Positions 9,762 to 18,660 of a DNA stretch of 64,000 bases are shown one piece after another. Every line of letters begins with the position of its first letter. Within the stretch, counting starts at the first letter, position 1. Position numbers and translations under genes: made by a program. Source of the DNA: CBDFLA01 sp965248915 (GTDB lineage: Bacteria > Pseudomonadota > Alphaproteobacteria > M2410); assembly GCA_965248915.1 (NCBI GenBank), contig OZ252216.1, positions 1,054,001 through 1,118,000 on the forward strand, in the 5' to 3' direction. The notes under the pieces are model-generated. The model did no database searches. It was not told the DNA's origin and was given only the letters and a program-made list of their open reading frames with translations.

Positions 9762-10739
9762 ATGAAACACCTAAGGATCGTACCCGCAAATACAAAAGTA
9801 CCCTTCATTCAGTTTCGGTACCCTGCCTTTGTCTTTTCGGCTTTGGCCATCGTGGCTTCCGCAGTCATCTTCCTTTCGATGGGATTGAATTTTGGCATCG
9901 ACTTTCGTGGCGGCACGCTCATTGAACTAGAGACAGAAGGGCCCGCTGACATTGGGAAAATCAGGAGCATCATTGGCACATTGAATCTTGGTGACGTTCA
10001 AGTTCAAGAATTTGGCAAACTCGAAGAAGTCCTCATTCGAATTGAACAGCAAGACGTCAAGCCAGAAGTCGAAACAGATGACGCCAATGTTGAGCAACTG
10101 CAGCAAGATGTCATTCCGGCGGTGATGGCTGCCCTCGAAGCAGGCTATGGCGGAGAGGTCACCAAAAGACGACAGGAAGTTGTTGGACCGAAAGTGTCTG
10201 GTGAATTGATTCAGACAGGAATCATGGCCGTCGTCATCGCTGTCGCTCTTATGTTGGTCTACATTTGGTTCCGATTTGAATGGCAGTTCTCTTTGGGGGC
10301 CGTCGCTGCTCTGGTTCACGACGTCCTTCTCACGATTGGGGTGTTTTCGTTGACTAGAATCGAATTCAACCTGTCGATTATCGCGGCGATCCTGACCATT
10401 GTCGGATATTCCATGAATGATACCGTAGTCGTCTATGACCGCGTACGTGAGAACCTGCGAAAGTACAAAAAGATGGATTTGAAAGAGCTACTGGATCTCT
10501 CGATCAATGACACCTTGTCTCGCACCACGATGACTTCGGTGACCACGTTGATTGCCTTGCTTTCACTGTTCTTCTTTGGAGGACAAGTGATTAAGGGATT
10601 CACGTTTGCGATGATCTGGGGTGTGGTCGTTGGAACTTACTCTTCCATATTTGTCGCCGCACCATTGCTCCTCGTCACGGGCGTGAAACGTGATTGGAGC
10701 ACTGCTTCCAGTGATAACAAGATGGCCACTCCAATCTAG
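9762..10739 (+). CDS. secF: Protein translocase subunit SecF
   Basis: Membrane partner of SecD. The family start GLNFGIDFRGGTLIELE and the C-terminal DTVVVYDRVREN and TSVTTLIALLSLFFFGGQVIKGF motifs are all visible; 325 residues with six predicted membrane segments. The ATG follows AGGAGTAGGGCT. It is the third gene of the Sec accessory operon and is followed 23 bases later by a Mth938-like gene, which is probably co-transcribed. Confidence 0.97.
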   Translation: MKHLRIVPANTKVPFIQFRYPAFVFSALAIVASAVIFLSMGLNFGIDFRGGTLIELETEGPADIGKIRSIIGTLNLGDVQVQEFGKLEEVLIRIEQQDVKPEVETDDANVEQLQQDVIPAVMAALEAGYGGEVTKRRQEVVGPKVSGELIQTGIMAVVIAVALMLVYIWFRFEWQFSLGAVAALVHDVLLTIGVFSLTRIEFNLSIIAAILTIVGYSMNDTVVVYDRVRENLRKYKKMDLKELLDLSINDTLSRTTMTSVTTLIALLSLFFFGGQVIKGFTFAMIWGVVVGTYSSIFVAAPLLLVTGVKRDWSTASSDNKMATPI

Positions 10740-10762
10740 TGTGAAGAGAGGGCGCAAAGTCC

Positions 10763-11137
10763 ATGCAATTGTCGGCGCCAACTTTCGAAGGCCGCATACC
10801 GATAGACGCTTATGGTGATGGTGGCTTTCGGATCGAGGGAGAGTTTCGACCTGGTTCACTGCTCATCTTACCGACCGAAGCCCAGGTATGGCCGATTGAT
10901 GAAATCTCCAAAGTCACCACGAGTGATTTTGATGTGATAACAAATGCGCAGCCCACGCCAGAAATTCTGATCGTGGGCACAGGTGAAGAAATGAAGCCTC
11001 TACCGCGAGAGGTAAGGATAGGTTTAGAAGACCAAGGTATTGGCATCGAACTTATGACCACGCCATCCGCGGCACGTACTTACAATGTGCTGTTGATGGA
11101 AGATCGACCGATCGCGGCCGTGCTTGTGGCTGTTTGA
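10763..11137 (+). CDS. Mth938-like (DUF498) protein, NDUFAF3 homologue
   Basis: Small cytosolic protein of the Mth938/DUF498 family, which includes the mitochondrial complex I assembly factor NDUFAF3. The family signatures IDAYGDGGFRIEG, GSLLILPTEAQVWP and the core LIVGTGEEMKPLP ... GIGIELMTTPSAARTYNVLL are present over 124 residues. Linkage to secDF is a recurrent alphaproteobacterial arrangement. A role in respiratory complex I assembly is inference from the eukaryotic homologue. Confidence 0.88.
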   Translation: MQLSAPTFEGRIPIDAYGDGGFRIEGEFRPGSLLILPTEAQVWPIDEISKVTTSDFDVITNAQPTPEILIVGTGEEMKPLPREVRIGLEDQGIGIELMTTPSAARTYNVLLMEDRPIAAVLVAV

Positions 11138-11288
11138 TTTGTTATTCAAGTATTCTGCATTTTTCATAACCGCACAACTGGTAGGGGCATAAGTCCTTGT
11201 TTCATGTCTGCTTTGCGGTCCCCAAGACTAAAGCAATTCTGATTCTATGCTATAACATGCGAATCAATCTTATGACGGAGCGAGTTCA

Positions 11289-11894
11289 ATGGCATCGATA
11301 TTGACTTCATTGCGTAACACGGTGGTTGCAGGATGCGTGTTAGCGATCATCTTGATCATTCTGTTTATCATGTGGGGCGGCTCACTCGGCAGCTCCGCGT
11401 TCTGGCAATTTTTCTTCCGCTACTTGCATGTCTTGAGTGGTGTGATGTGGGTCGGATTGCTCTGGTATTTCAATTTTGTTCAGATCCCGAACATGCCCAA
11501 TATTCCCGACGAACAAAAACCGGCCATTGGCAAAGTCATCGCGCCAGCCGCGCTGTTTTGGTTCCGTTGGGGCGCAATGGCGACGATCGTGACCGGACTT
11601 ATCGTTGCGACATACAATGGGTACCTACTTGAAACACTGACCCTTGGTCTTGCTGGCGGGTCAGCGACGACAACCATGCTCGGTATTGGCATGTGGTTCG
11701 GTATCATCATGTGGTTCAATGTTTGGTTTGTGATCTGGCCAAACCAAAAAATCGCGCTAGGCATTGTTGAAGGCGGTGACGCGGATGCGAAAGCGAAAGC
11801 AGGGAGAACGGCAATGTTGTTCTCGCGCACCAACACCATGTTGTCGATCCCGATGTTGTTCGCCATGGTGTCGGCTCAGAATCTGCCTATCTAG
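11289..11894 (+). CDS. Urate hydroxylase PuuD-like membrane protein
   Basis: Integral membrane protein of 201 residues with about five hydrophobic segments. The block FFRYLHVLSGVMWVGLLWYFNFVQIPNMP resembles the N-terminal membrane domain of PuuD (PF06181), and histidine in RYLHVLSG may bind heme. Full PuuD carries a C-terminal cytochrome c domain, absent here, so urate oxidation should not be assumed. GGAG lies 12 bases before the ATG. It stands as a single transcription unit. Confidence 0.6.
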   Translation: MASILTSLRNTVVAGCVLAIILIILFIMWGGSLGSSAFWQFFFRYLHVLSGVMWVGLLWYFNFVQIPNMPNIPDEQKPAIGKVIAPAALFWFRWGAMATIVTGLIVATYNGYLLETLTLGLAGGSATTTMLGIGMWFGIIMWFNVWFVIWPNQKIALGIVEGGDADAKAKAGRTAMLFSRTNTMLSIPMLFAMVSAQNLPI

Positions 11895-11967
11895 ACTGAG
11901 CACAATTCGTTAGAGTATGGCCGCTGGATGATACCTCTGGCGGCCATTTTCTTTTCCGGGCAATGAT

Positions 11968-12741
11968 ATGACCGTGCCGAAGCAAGCCCTTGAGAACTGC
12001 ACAATCTTGGTAGAGCGAGAAGATCCAGATCGATATCTGTCTTCGCTGTTTGCGCCTGAAGATTTGCGGCAGTCTCTCCATGCCCTCTATGCCTTTGACA
12101 ATGAGATTAGGCTTGTCCCTGACAGGGTCACAGAACCATTACTCGGTGAGATCAGGCTACAATGGTGGCGCGACGCAGTCGCAGACATCTACGAGAAACG
12201 TGAACCGCGCCCGCACGATACCGTGATTGCCGTCGCGTATGTCATCATGCGGTACGATCTTCCGCGCGCCGAATTTGACGCCCTCATCGATGCCCGTGCA
12301 TTCGATTTGTATGACGAACCGATGTCTGATTTGAAATCCTTTCAGGATTATGCGACCGGGACTGAAGTGAGTTGTCTTTCTCTTGCGACTAAGATTCTGG
12401 CGCCAGGCGGGGAAATGCCTGAAGGAACTCTGCAAGATCTGGGCGAAGCCTGGGCGCTGATGAATGACTTGAGAAGAACCTCAGCAGGTGCAGCGCACCA
12501 CGCGAGAGTTGCTCCAGTGGAATTGGCAACCGAAGATTTTGCGACGCACATTGGCGAGAAGTTGATATCCGCCAGGGCCAGATTGTCAAACATTTCAGGT
12601 GATGTCCTGCCTGGTCTTCTTCACATGTGCCTCATTGAGAGCTACTTGAGGAAGGCACGATTGGAACCTGCTCAAGTGAATTTGAGCGGTTTGTACAAAA
12701 GGTACAAGCTATTGAAACACTCTCTATTGGGGCGAATTTAG
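11968..12741 (+). CDS. Squalene/phytoene synthase-like protein (NDUFAF6-type)
   Basis: Member of the isoprenoid-synthase fold family PF00494. The sequence EIRLQWWRDAVADIY is the best family match. The two Asp-rich Mg-binding motifs of real synthases are altered: the first reads ALYAFDNEIRLV and the second GEAWALMNDLRRT, so prenyl-transfer activity is doubtful. The pattern fits the NDUFAF6-like subgroup connected with complex I assembly, in keeping with the Mth938-like gene nearby. The stop codon overlaps that of trmFO by 4 bases on the other strand. Confidence 0.78.
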   Translation: MTVPKQALENCTILVEREDPDRYLSSLFAPEDLRQSLHALYAFDNEIRLVPDRVTEPLLGEIRLQWWRDAVADIYEKREPRPHDTVIAVAYVIMRYDLPRAEFDALIDARAFDLYDEPMSDLKSFQDYATGTEVSCLSLATKILAPGGEMPEGTLQDLGEAWALMNDLRRTSAGAAHHARVAPVELATEDFATHIGEKLISARARLSNISGDVLPGLLHMCLIESYLRKARLEPAQVNLSGLYKRYKLLKHSLLGRI

Positions 12742-14141
12742 GTAGCGTCCGCCAAAGTGTATTCGTCGACGGAAGTCAACCAGTGTTGAAGGTCAGTGAG
12801 GGCGCGCAACGTGACCGCATGTTTCTTGGCTCGCCCCTTTTCTTTGCCGCGGTAACGCGAGCCGTCTTCTTTACGGGGAATGTCGATCTCAGGGAAAAGG
12901 CCAAAATTAACATTCATCGGTTGAAAGGTCTTAGCATCAGCTCCGATCGTAATGTGATTGAGCAAAGCGCCGAGTGCCGTGGTGTCGGGGGGCGCGATCA
13001 GTGTTTCACCTGTGGTCTCTTTCACTGCAAATCGACCGGCCAACAGCCCCATCGCGGCACTTTCTACATAACCCTCAACACCAGTGATTTGACCAGCAAA
13101 TCTGAGATGGGGCCACACTTTCAGCCTGAGCGATGGATCTAACAATTTCGGACTGTTCAAAAAAGTGTTCCGGTGGAGGCCGCCAAGACGGGCGAATTGT
13201 GCGTCTTCAAGACCGGGGATCATCTTGAATACGCGAACCTGTTCGCCGTGCTTTAGCTTCGTTTGAAACCCAACCATGTTGTAAAGCGTGCCGAGAGCAT
13301 TGTCTTGGCGCAGCTGAACGATGGCGTGCGCCTTAACTTCTGGGTTGTGAGGATTGGTCAAGCCGACCGGTTTCATCGGGCCGTGGCGCAATGTTTCACG
13401 CCCACGTTCTGCCATGACCTCAATCGGTAGGCAGCCATCGAAATAGGGTGTTGATGTCTCCCATTCCTTAAAGTTCGTTTTGTCGCCGTCTAGGAGTTCC
13501 TGAATGAAGCGGTCGTATTGCTCCTTGTCCATGGGCAAATTGATATAGTCTTTGCCGTCTCCGCCTGGTCCAACCTTATCGTATCTTGATTGAAACCAAG
13601 CCTTGTCGAAATCGATGCTTTCTTTGTGGATGATAGGCGCAATGGCATCAAAGAACGAAAGCTCGTCTTCATTGGTAAGCGATTGTATCGCGTCACTCAA
13701 ATCCGGCGAGGTGAGAGGACCTGTCGCAATGATGGTTGACCCCCAGTCTTCTGGTGGTAGCCCAGTGACTTCCTCCCGAACGATCTCAATGTTTGGATGT
13801 TCTTCAATCGCCTTTTGCACGGTTGCGGAAAATCCATCTCGGTCAACCGCCAAAGCACCGCCGGCTGGTACCTTGGTCTGATCTGCAGCGGAAATGATGA
13901 TCGACCCACAGCGTCGCATCTCTTCATGCAACAAACCAATGGCGTTACTCTCATGATCATCTGATCGAAACGAGTTGGAGCAAACGAGTTCTGCAAGACC
14001 GTCGGTGTGATGGGCATCGGTACCGCGTACGGGTCGCATTTCATGAAGGATCGCTTGTCCACCAGCTTGGGCGACCTGCCAGGCGGCTTCGGAACCGGCG
14101 AGGCCGCCACCGACGATGTGAATGGGTTTGTGGCTTGTCAT
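12738..14141 (-). CDS. trmFO: Methylenetetrahydrofolate--tRNA-(uracil-5-)-methyltransferase TrmFO
   Basis: FAD- and folate-dependent enzyme that makes ribothymidine 54 in the tRNA T-loop. The ATG at 14141 is chosen because the protein then begins directly before the FAD-binding fingerprint VGGGLAGSEAAWQ; the longer open frame overlaps the neighbouring amidase. Diagnostic motifs are HHTDGLAELVCSNSFRSDD, LPMDKEQYDRFI, PYFDGCLPIEVMAERG and GQITGVEGYVESAAMGLLAG. Length 467 is usual. It is the last gene of a minus-strand row with the amidases. Confidence 0.97.
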   Translation of the reverse strand: MTSHKPIHIVGGGLAGSEAAWQVAQAGGQAILHEMRPVRGTDAHHTDGLAELVCSNSFRSDDHESNAIGLLHEEMRRCGSIIISAADQTKVPAGGALAVDRDGFSATVQKAIEEHPNIEIVREEVTGLPPEDWGSTIIATGPLTSPDLSDAIQSLTNEDELSFFDAIAPIIHKESIDFDKAWFQSRYDKVGPGGDGKDYINLPMDKEQYDRFIQELLDGDKTNFKEWETSTPYFDGCLPIEVMAERGRETLRHGPMKPVGLTNPHNPEVKAHAIVQLRQDNALGTLYNMVGFQTKLKHGEQVRVFKMIPGLEDAQFARLGGLHRNTFLNSPKLLDPSLRLKVWPHLRFAGQITGVEGYVESAAMGLLAGRFAVKETTGETLIAPPDTTALGALLNHITIGADAKTFQPMNVNFGLFPEIDIPRKEDGSRYRGKEKGRAKKHAVTLRALTDLQHWLTSVDEYTLADAT

Positions 14142-14172
14142 CGGGAGCCTATAGCCCCTTATGACGTCAAGC

Positions 14173-15603
14173 TCAATCCCAAACCGCAGGCTTGCGATCA
14201 ATCCACGGAAGCGCCTTCTCAAGCTGTCCGGCCAATCGGAACAAGGTCGCTTCGTCGCCGTATCGCCCGGCAAACATAACGCCGATTGGAAGACCATTCG
14301 GATCTTGGAAAAGTGGCATCGACATGGCCGGTTGCCCGGTTAGGTTCATCGGCGGCGTGAATGAGAAAACCCGACCTTGCCGTTTGCCCACCTCCCGTGG
14401 TTCCAAGTTAACCGGATCAATGTATCCAATTTCTGGAACTGGCGTACCAAGGACCGGCGTCATCCACACATCATTCGTTTCAACGATGCTGAGGATCTGG
14501 TGATTGAAAACCCGAAGCTCTTCCCAGGCGCGCATCACCTCTTCACCGGAGAGTGACTGTCCGCGTCGAATGCCGGCCCAGGTGAGTTTTTCATATTCAT
14601 TCTCTTCAGGCTCGCGGCCAAACTGCTCGACGCGTCTTGCATGTTGCGCTGCCGCTCCCGCACAGGAGACCGTGCCCTGAGCGCGATAAAATCCGCGGTA
14701 GTCAATATCGAGGCCTTCTTCGTGTACGTCGTGGCCGAGTGACTTCAGCACATCAACTGTCTTTTGTATGGCGTCTAAGATTTCTGGTTCGCCCTCAGAC
14801 CCATTTGCTCGTTTTGTCCAATAGGCAATCTTGAGTTGGCCTGGGGTTCGTTCCATCTCCTCGAGATAGGGATGCTCCTTTGGGGGAGGGGCATAAGGTG
14901 AGGCGTTCTCTGCATATCCAGTCGCATCAAGCATCGCCGCGCTGTCTCGCACAGACCGAGACACCACATGGTCAACACTCATGCCGATGGCGCGACCATA
15001 GTCGTTGGGCCCATTTGGATTGCGGTCTCGCGTAACCTTAAGGCCAAAGAGACCACAGCACGCCGCAGGAATGCGAATGGAGCCAAGGCCGTCACTCGCA
15101 TGCGCGAGCGGAACCACGCCAGCCGCAACAGCTGATGCCGCACCACCGCTGGAGCCACCCGAAATGTGATTTGGATTCCACGGGTTTCGGCACGGGCCAA
15201 GGAGGGCGCTCTCCGTGGTGCCAGTGATGCCAAACTCAGGCGTGTTGGTTTTGCCGACAAAGACCGTGCCAGACGCGCGGTATCGCTTGATCAGCTCGCT
15301 GTCGTAGGCCGATACCTGATCCTTTGTAAACCGGCTACCACTGGTGATCGGCCAGTCCTTCACTTGCACGCCAAGGTCTTTGATCAGGAACGGCACACCG
15401 TGAAAGGGACCGTCGGGCAGGTTTGACGATGCAGACTTGCGTGCATCGTCATAGGCCTTGTGTACAACGGCGTTGAGAGTTCCGTTGTGCTTTTCGATGC
15501 GTGTGATGGCGCATTCGACCAACTCCGATGGGCTAACATCCTTTTGGCGCACAAGCTCGGCCAATCCCAACCCGTCGTAATCTGCGTACTCCGTGAAAGA
15601 CAT
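14173..15603 (-). CDS. Amidase-signature hydrolase, NylA-like (copy 1)
   Basis: Amidase-signature enzyme with the Ser-cisSer-Lys triad: Lys in PFLIKDLG, the cis-Ser in SGGSSGGAASAVAAG and the nucleophile Ser in DGLGSIRIPA. The flanking text (GKTNTPEFGITGTTES, ACCGLFGLK) is close to that of 6-aminohexanoate-cyclic-dimer hydrolases and related broad amidases, but substrate cannot be read off. The N-terminus SFTEYADYDGLGLAELV is nearly repeated in copy 2 at 16048-17487, and both end in an Arg/Lys-Pro-x-Val-Trp tail, so the two are paralogues. It follows a VOC protein by 18 bases. Confidence 0.9.
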   Translation of the reverse strand: MSFTEYADYDGLGLAELVRQKDVSPSELVECAITRIEKHNGTLNAVVHKAYDDARKSASSNLPDGPFHGVPFLIKDLGVQVKDWPITSGSRFTKDQVSAYDSELIKRYRASGTVFVGKTNTPEFGITGTTESALLGPCRNPWNPNHISGGSSGGAASAVAAGVVPLAHASDGLGSIRIPAACCGLFGLKVTRDRNPNGPNDYGRAIGMSVDHVVSRSVRDSAAMLDATGYAENASPYAPPPKEHPYLEEMERTPGQLKIAYWTKRANGSEGEPEILDAIQKTVDVLKSLGHDVHEEGLDIDYRGFYRAQGTVSCAGAAAQHARRVEQFGREPEENEYEKLTWAGIRRGQSLSGEEVMRAWEELRVFNHQILSIVETNDVWMTPVLGTPVPEIGYIDPVNLEPREVGKRQGRVFSFTPPMNLTGQPAMSMPLFQDPNGLPIGVMFAGRYGDEATLFRLAGQLEKALPWIDRKPAVWD

Positions 15604-15621
15604 CTCCGTTCTCCCAATTTC

Positions 15622-16044
15622 CTATTCTTTGAGCAGCCCTTTACCGGGCACATGATTGAGTTCGATGCGAATGCCGTCCGAGTCTTCAAAGAGGACCGAA
15701 TAGTATCCCGGTGCCCATTGATCTTCCTGCGGTCCATGTACAATAGACACGTCGTGTGTCTTCAAGAATTCATACACCGTGTCAATATCTTCACGGGCGC
15801 GCACACGAAGACAAAGATGGTGCAAACCAACCCGTTCTTGGTTGAAGCGATCATCAACCGGAACGTCGGCACTGGTGCGGATCATGACCGCGGTTCGACC
15901 TCCCACGCAGTAATAGACGTCTTCCATATCAATAACTTGCGTCAAACCAAGAAAGGGCAAAAATTCGCCATAGAATGCTTTCGCCCTGTCAAAATTACTA
16001 ACCGTCAAGACCGTGTGTGCGATCCCGTTGATTTCAATGCCCAT
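15622..16044 (-). CDS. VOC-superfamily (glyoxalase-like) protein
   Basis: Small metal-dependent-type protein with paired beta-alpha-beta-beta-beta modules. It starts GIEINGIAHTVLTVSNFDRAKAFYGEFLPFLG, typical of VOC proteins, with His9-type and C-terminal Glu-type ligands (the latter in GIRIELNHVPG). The start is three bases after the upstream amidase stop, so it is co-transcribed. Sandwiched between two amidases, it may act on the same compound class, for example as an isomerase or dioxygenase-like step; that is inference. Confidence 0.88.
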   Translation of the reverse strand: MGIEINGIAHTVLTVSNFDRAKAFYGEFLPFLGLTQVIDMEDVYYCVGGRTAVMIRTSADVPVDDRFNQERVGLHHLCLRVRAREDIDTVYEFLKTHDVSIVHGPQEDQWAPGYYSVLFEDSDGIRIELNHVPGKGLLKE

Positions 16045-16047
16045 ATC

Positions 16048-17487
16048 TCAACCCCAGACTTGTGGTCGACGCTCCCGCCAAGGCATCGCCTCCTCAAGCT
16101 GACCCGCAAGCGAGAACAGCGTCTCTTCGGCACCGTATCGTCCAGTAAACATCATTCCAATTGGTAACCCTGACGAAGACTGTTGCAAAGGCAATGACAA
16201 TGAAGGCTGGCCTGTTGCATTGAACACCGGCGTATAGGTCGCATAGGTCGTCTGACTCATGAATGTCGCCTCCACATCTTCACTCATTGTGTCAAGCTCG
16301 CCATTCCTTATGGGTAGCTTTGCGAGCGTCGGAGTGAGAATAATGTCATAGGAATTCATGAATTCTCCAATAGAAAATCCAACTTGATGCATTTGATTCC
16401 AAGCCTCGACATATTCCATGGCCGAGTACTGCTTTCCTCTTTCATATAGTCCCCAAGTGAGGGTTTCGACGTCTGCTCTTTCGACAGGTCGACCAACGAA
16501 CTGGGCCAAAGGATCCAGTGTGGCCGTCGCACCGACCGACCATATCACCACAAAGGGATCAATCATTTGCTCCAATAGACCTGAAGGATAGGTATCATCT
16601 ACGATATGGCCTAAGCTCTCCAATTGCTTGGCTGTTGCACGCACCGCTCCCGCCACTTCCTCGTCGATCGGATCGCCTTGCCAGGTTTCTGCACAAACCG
16701 CGATCCTGAGTTGACCCGGCTCGCGTGTCACGGCATCGAGAAATGATCCCTCCGGACTTGGCGCAATATATGGATCGCCGGGCATTGGTCCTGCTGTTGC
16801 ATCGAGCATGGCTGCGCTGTCTCGGACGGTTCTACTGACGACATGATCATTGACCAAACCACCGAGAATTTCACCGATCATAGGCCCCTGAGTTATCCGC
16901 GCACGCGATGGCTTGAGTCCGACCAAACCGCAACAAGACGCAGGAATACGTATCGACCCACCACCGTCATTGGCATGCGCAATTGGAACGATTCCGGCCG
17001 CGACAGCTGCCGCCGACCCCCCGCTTGATCCTCCGGTGGAGTGGGCGAGATTCCAGGGATTGCAGGCTGGGCCATAGAGCCTAGGTTCGGTTGTGCAAAC
17101 CAATCCAAGTTCTGGCGCATTGGTCTTACCAAGAATAGATACACCTGACTTTTTGTAGCGGCGAACCAATTCATCATCAAATGGGGCAACAAAGTCCTTC
17201 AAATAGGAAGACCCGAACGCAGTGGGTAGTCCCTCGCAGAGAGCACCAATGTCTTTCAGGAGGAATGGAACGCCTGCAAAAGGCGCGTCTGATCCGGCAG
17301 ATTCTGTATCATTGGCTGCAGACCTTCCCAATTCATAAGCCTTGTGGACGACTGCGTTGAGGTCGTCGTTATGTCGCTCAATACGGTCAATGGCTGCTTC
17401 GGCGAGTTCTGTTGGCGTAACATCCTTGTTCTTGACCAACTCCGCGAGACCTAGACCGTCATAGTCAGAATAGTTATCAATTGGCAT
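16048..17487 (-). CDS. Amidase-signature hydrolase, NylA-like (copy 2)
   Basis: Paralogue of the amidase at 14173-15603. The ATG at 17487 is preceded by GGAGG, so I use it instead of the much longer open frame to 17685; the protein is then 479 residues, the family norm. Catalytic elements: Lys in VPFLLKDIG, STGGSSGGSAAAVAAG, and the Ser nucleophile in DGGGSIRIPASCCGLVGLKPSRARI. First gene of the operon amidase-VOC-amidase, probably followed by trmFO after a 31-base gap. Confidence 0.9.
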   Translation of the reverse strand: MPIDNYSDYDGLGLAELVKNKDVTPTELAEAAIDRIERHNDDLNAVVHKAYELGRSAANDTESAGSDAPFAGVPFLLKDIGALCEGLPTAFGSSYLKDFVAPFDDELVRRYKKSGVSILGKTNAPELGLVCTTEPRLYGPACNPWNLAHSTGGSSGGSAAAVAAGIVPIAHANDGGGSIRIPASCCGLVGLKPSRARITQGPMIGEILGGLVNDHVVSRTVRDSAAMLDATAGPMPGDPYIAPSPEGSFLDAVTREPGQLRIAVCAETWQGDPIDEEVAGAVRATAKQLESLGHIVDDTYPSGLLEQMIDPFVVIWSVGATATLDPLAQFVGRPVERADVETLTWGLYERGKQYSAMEYVEAWNQMHQVGFSIGEFMNSYDIILTPTLAKLPIRNGELDTMSEDVEATFMSQTTYATYTPVFNATGQPSLSLPLQQSSSGLPIGMMFTGRYGAEETLFSLAGQLEEAMPWRERRPQVWG

Positions 17488-17619
17488 ATTTCCTCCGGCA
17501 CGTTTGGTGCTTCTTTCGACTAGGGGCCAATGCGAGCATTTCGGAGCGGATCGGTGTTGACCCCTGCCGGTCAATAGGTTTGTTTGGGGCAATTCGACTT
17601 GCCTCTTTAGCGAGACTAT

Positions 17620-18612
17620 ATGACCAATCAAAGAATTCCAATCTTCCCTGTGGTGACCCAAGCATTTGCGTTTCTTTTGAGCCACTGGCGCCCAATACTA
17701 CGGATTGTATGGTTGCCAATGCTGATTGTCTGTTTCGCGGCAGCGTGGATGGTCACATACCTTCCCGATGTCAATTTGATGACCCTGGAGGAGGGGGCTG
17801 CGGCCGATGCGATGAGGCCTTTTGCCTTCACCAACATTGTCTCCTCTCTGATCTTTTTCCTGACCAGCATCATGATCTACGTAGCTGTCTTCCAGCTATT
17901 CTTCGAAGATGTCAGGCCAACACGACTCTTCTATTTGCGTTGGGATATGGACGAATGGCGCGTTGCGGGGACGCTCGTTGCGCAATATGCGATTTTGTTT
18001 GGCTATACATTCGCCGCACTGTTTGGATTGTCCATCGCTTATACAATCGCGCTTCTGATTGCCTCCGCGTTAGGTACGGACATTTCCTTCCTAACCCAAA
18101 TTGCGGAATCAGGAGATTTGGAAGCACTCTTCTCTCATCCCCTGAATGCAACATTAATTATATTCTTTGGGGTGATCTTCGTCCTCGGGCTGTTCTGGAT
18201 GTCCTTGCGCATGTGGTGTTTCGTGCCCCACGTCGTTCAAGAAAGACGGGTGGCGTTGAAGGAGGCATGGAATCTGTCAAAAGGCCATATCTCGCGACTT
18301 CTTGCGATCGTCATTCTCACCGCACTTCCAATCTATTTCGTTGGCTCACTAGTCCTCGTGGGTTTGGATATGATCGTCCTAAACCACGCATTTGAAGACT
18401 ATGGGTCAATCACTGCATGGTCTCCAGGTCTAACTCAGGCACCCGACATTAACCCTCATGAACGATTGCCATCCTTGATGTTTGCCGCTGCGCTTAGTCA
18501 ACTTCTTATGGGCGTCGTGGTGGTAGCATTGGTGAGCGCGCAAGCGTGCAGCTATCGCTATCTTATAGCGCTCAATCTGGCCCAAGAATATCGGGATGGC
18601 GAGAGCAGTTAA
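17620..18612 (+). CDS. Polytopic membrane protein, unknown function (paralogue A)
   Basis: I do not recognise a named family. The 330-residue protein has about six long hydrophobic segments and starts with a cytoplasmic-looking RIPIFPVVTQAFAFLLSHWRPILRIVWLPML. It shares with the next gene the block F-x-D-x-R-P-x(5)-Y-x-R-(6)-DEWRVAG and a second block with LRMWCFVPHVVQERRVALKEAWNLSKGH, where the partner has LRFAFAVPASIEHYAGTLGNAWKFTKHN. The shared architecture shows tandem duplication. It is divergent from the amidase operon; the ATG is preceded by a weak GCGAG. Confidence 0.75.
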   Translation: MTNQRIPIFPVVTQAFAFLLSHWRPILRIVWLPMLIVCFAAAWMVTYLPDVNLMTLEEGAAADAMRPFAFTNIVSSLIFFLTSIMIYVAVFQLFFEDVRPTRLFYLRWDMDEWRVAGTLVAQYAILFGYTFAALFGLSIAYTIALLIASALGTDISFLTQIAESGDLEALFSHPLNATLIIFFGVIFVLGLFWMSLRMWCFVPHVVQERRVALKEAWNLSKGHISRLLAIVILTALPIYFVGSLVLVGLDMIVLNHAFEDYGSITAWSPGLTQAPDINPHERLPSLMFAAALSQLLMGVVVVALVSAQACSYRYLIALNLAQEYRDGESS

Positions 18613-18660
18613 GGTCGTATATACTGACCTGAGTGCGTGAGTATCCCTGGGGGTGGGGTG

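Noticed and set aside
11289..11894. Assignment as a functional urate oxidase (PuuD)
   Set aside because: The cytochrome c domain is missing and no purine-degradation gene is near, so only family likeness is claimed.
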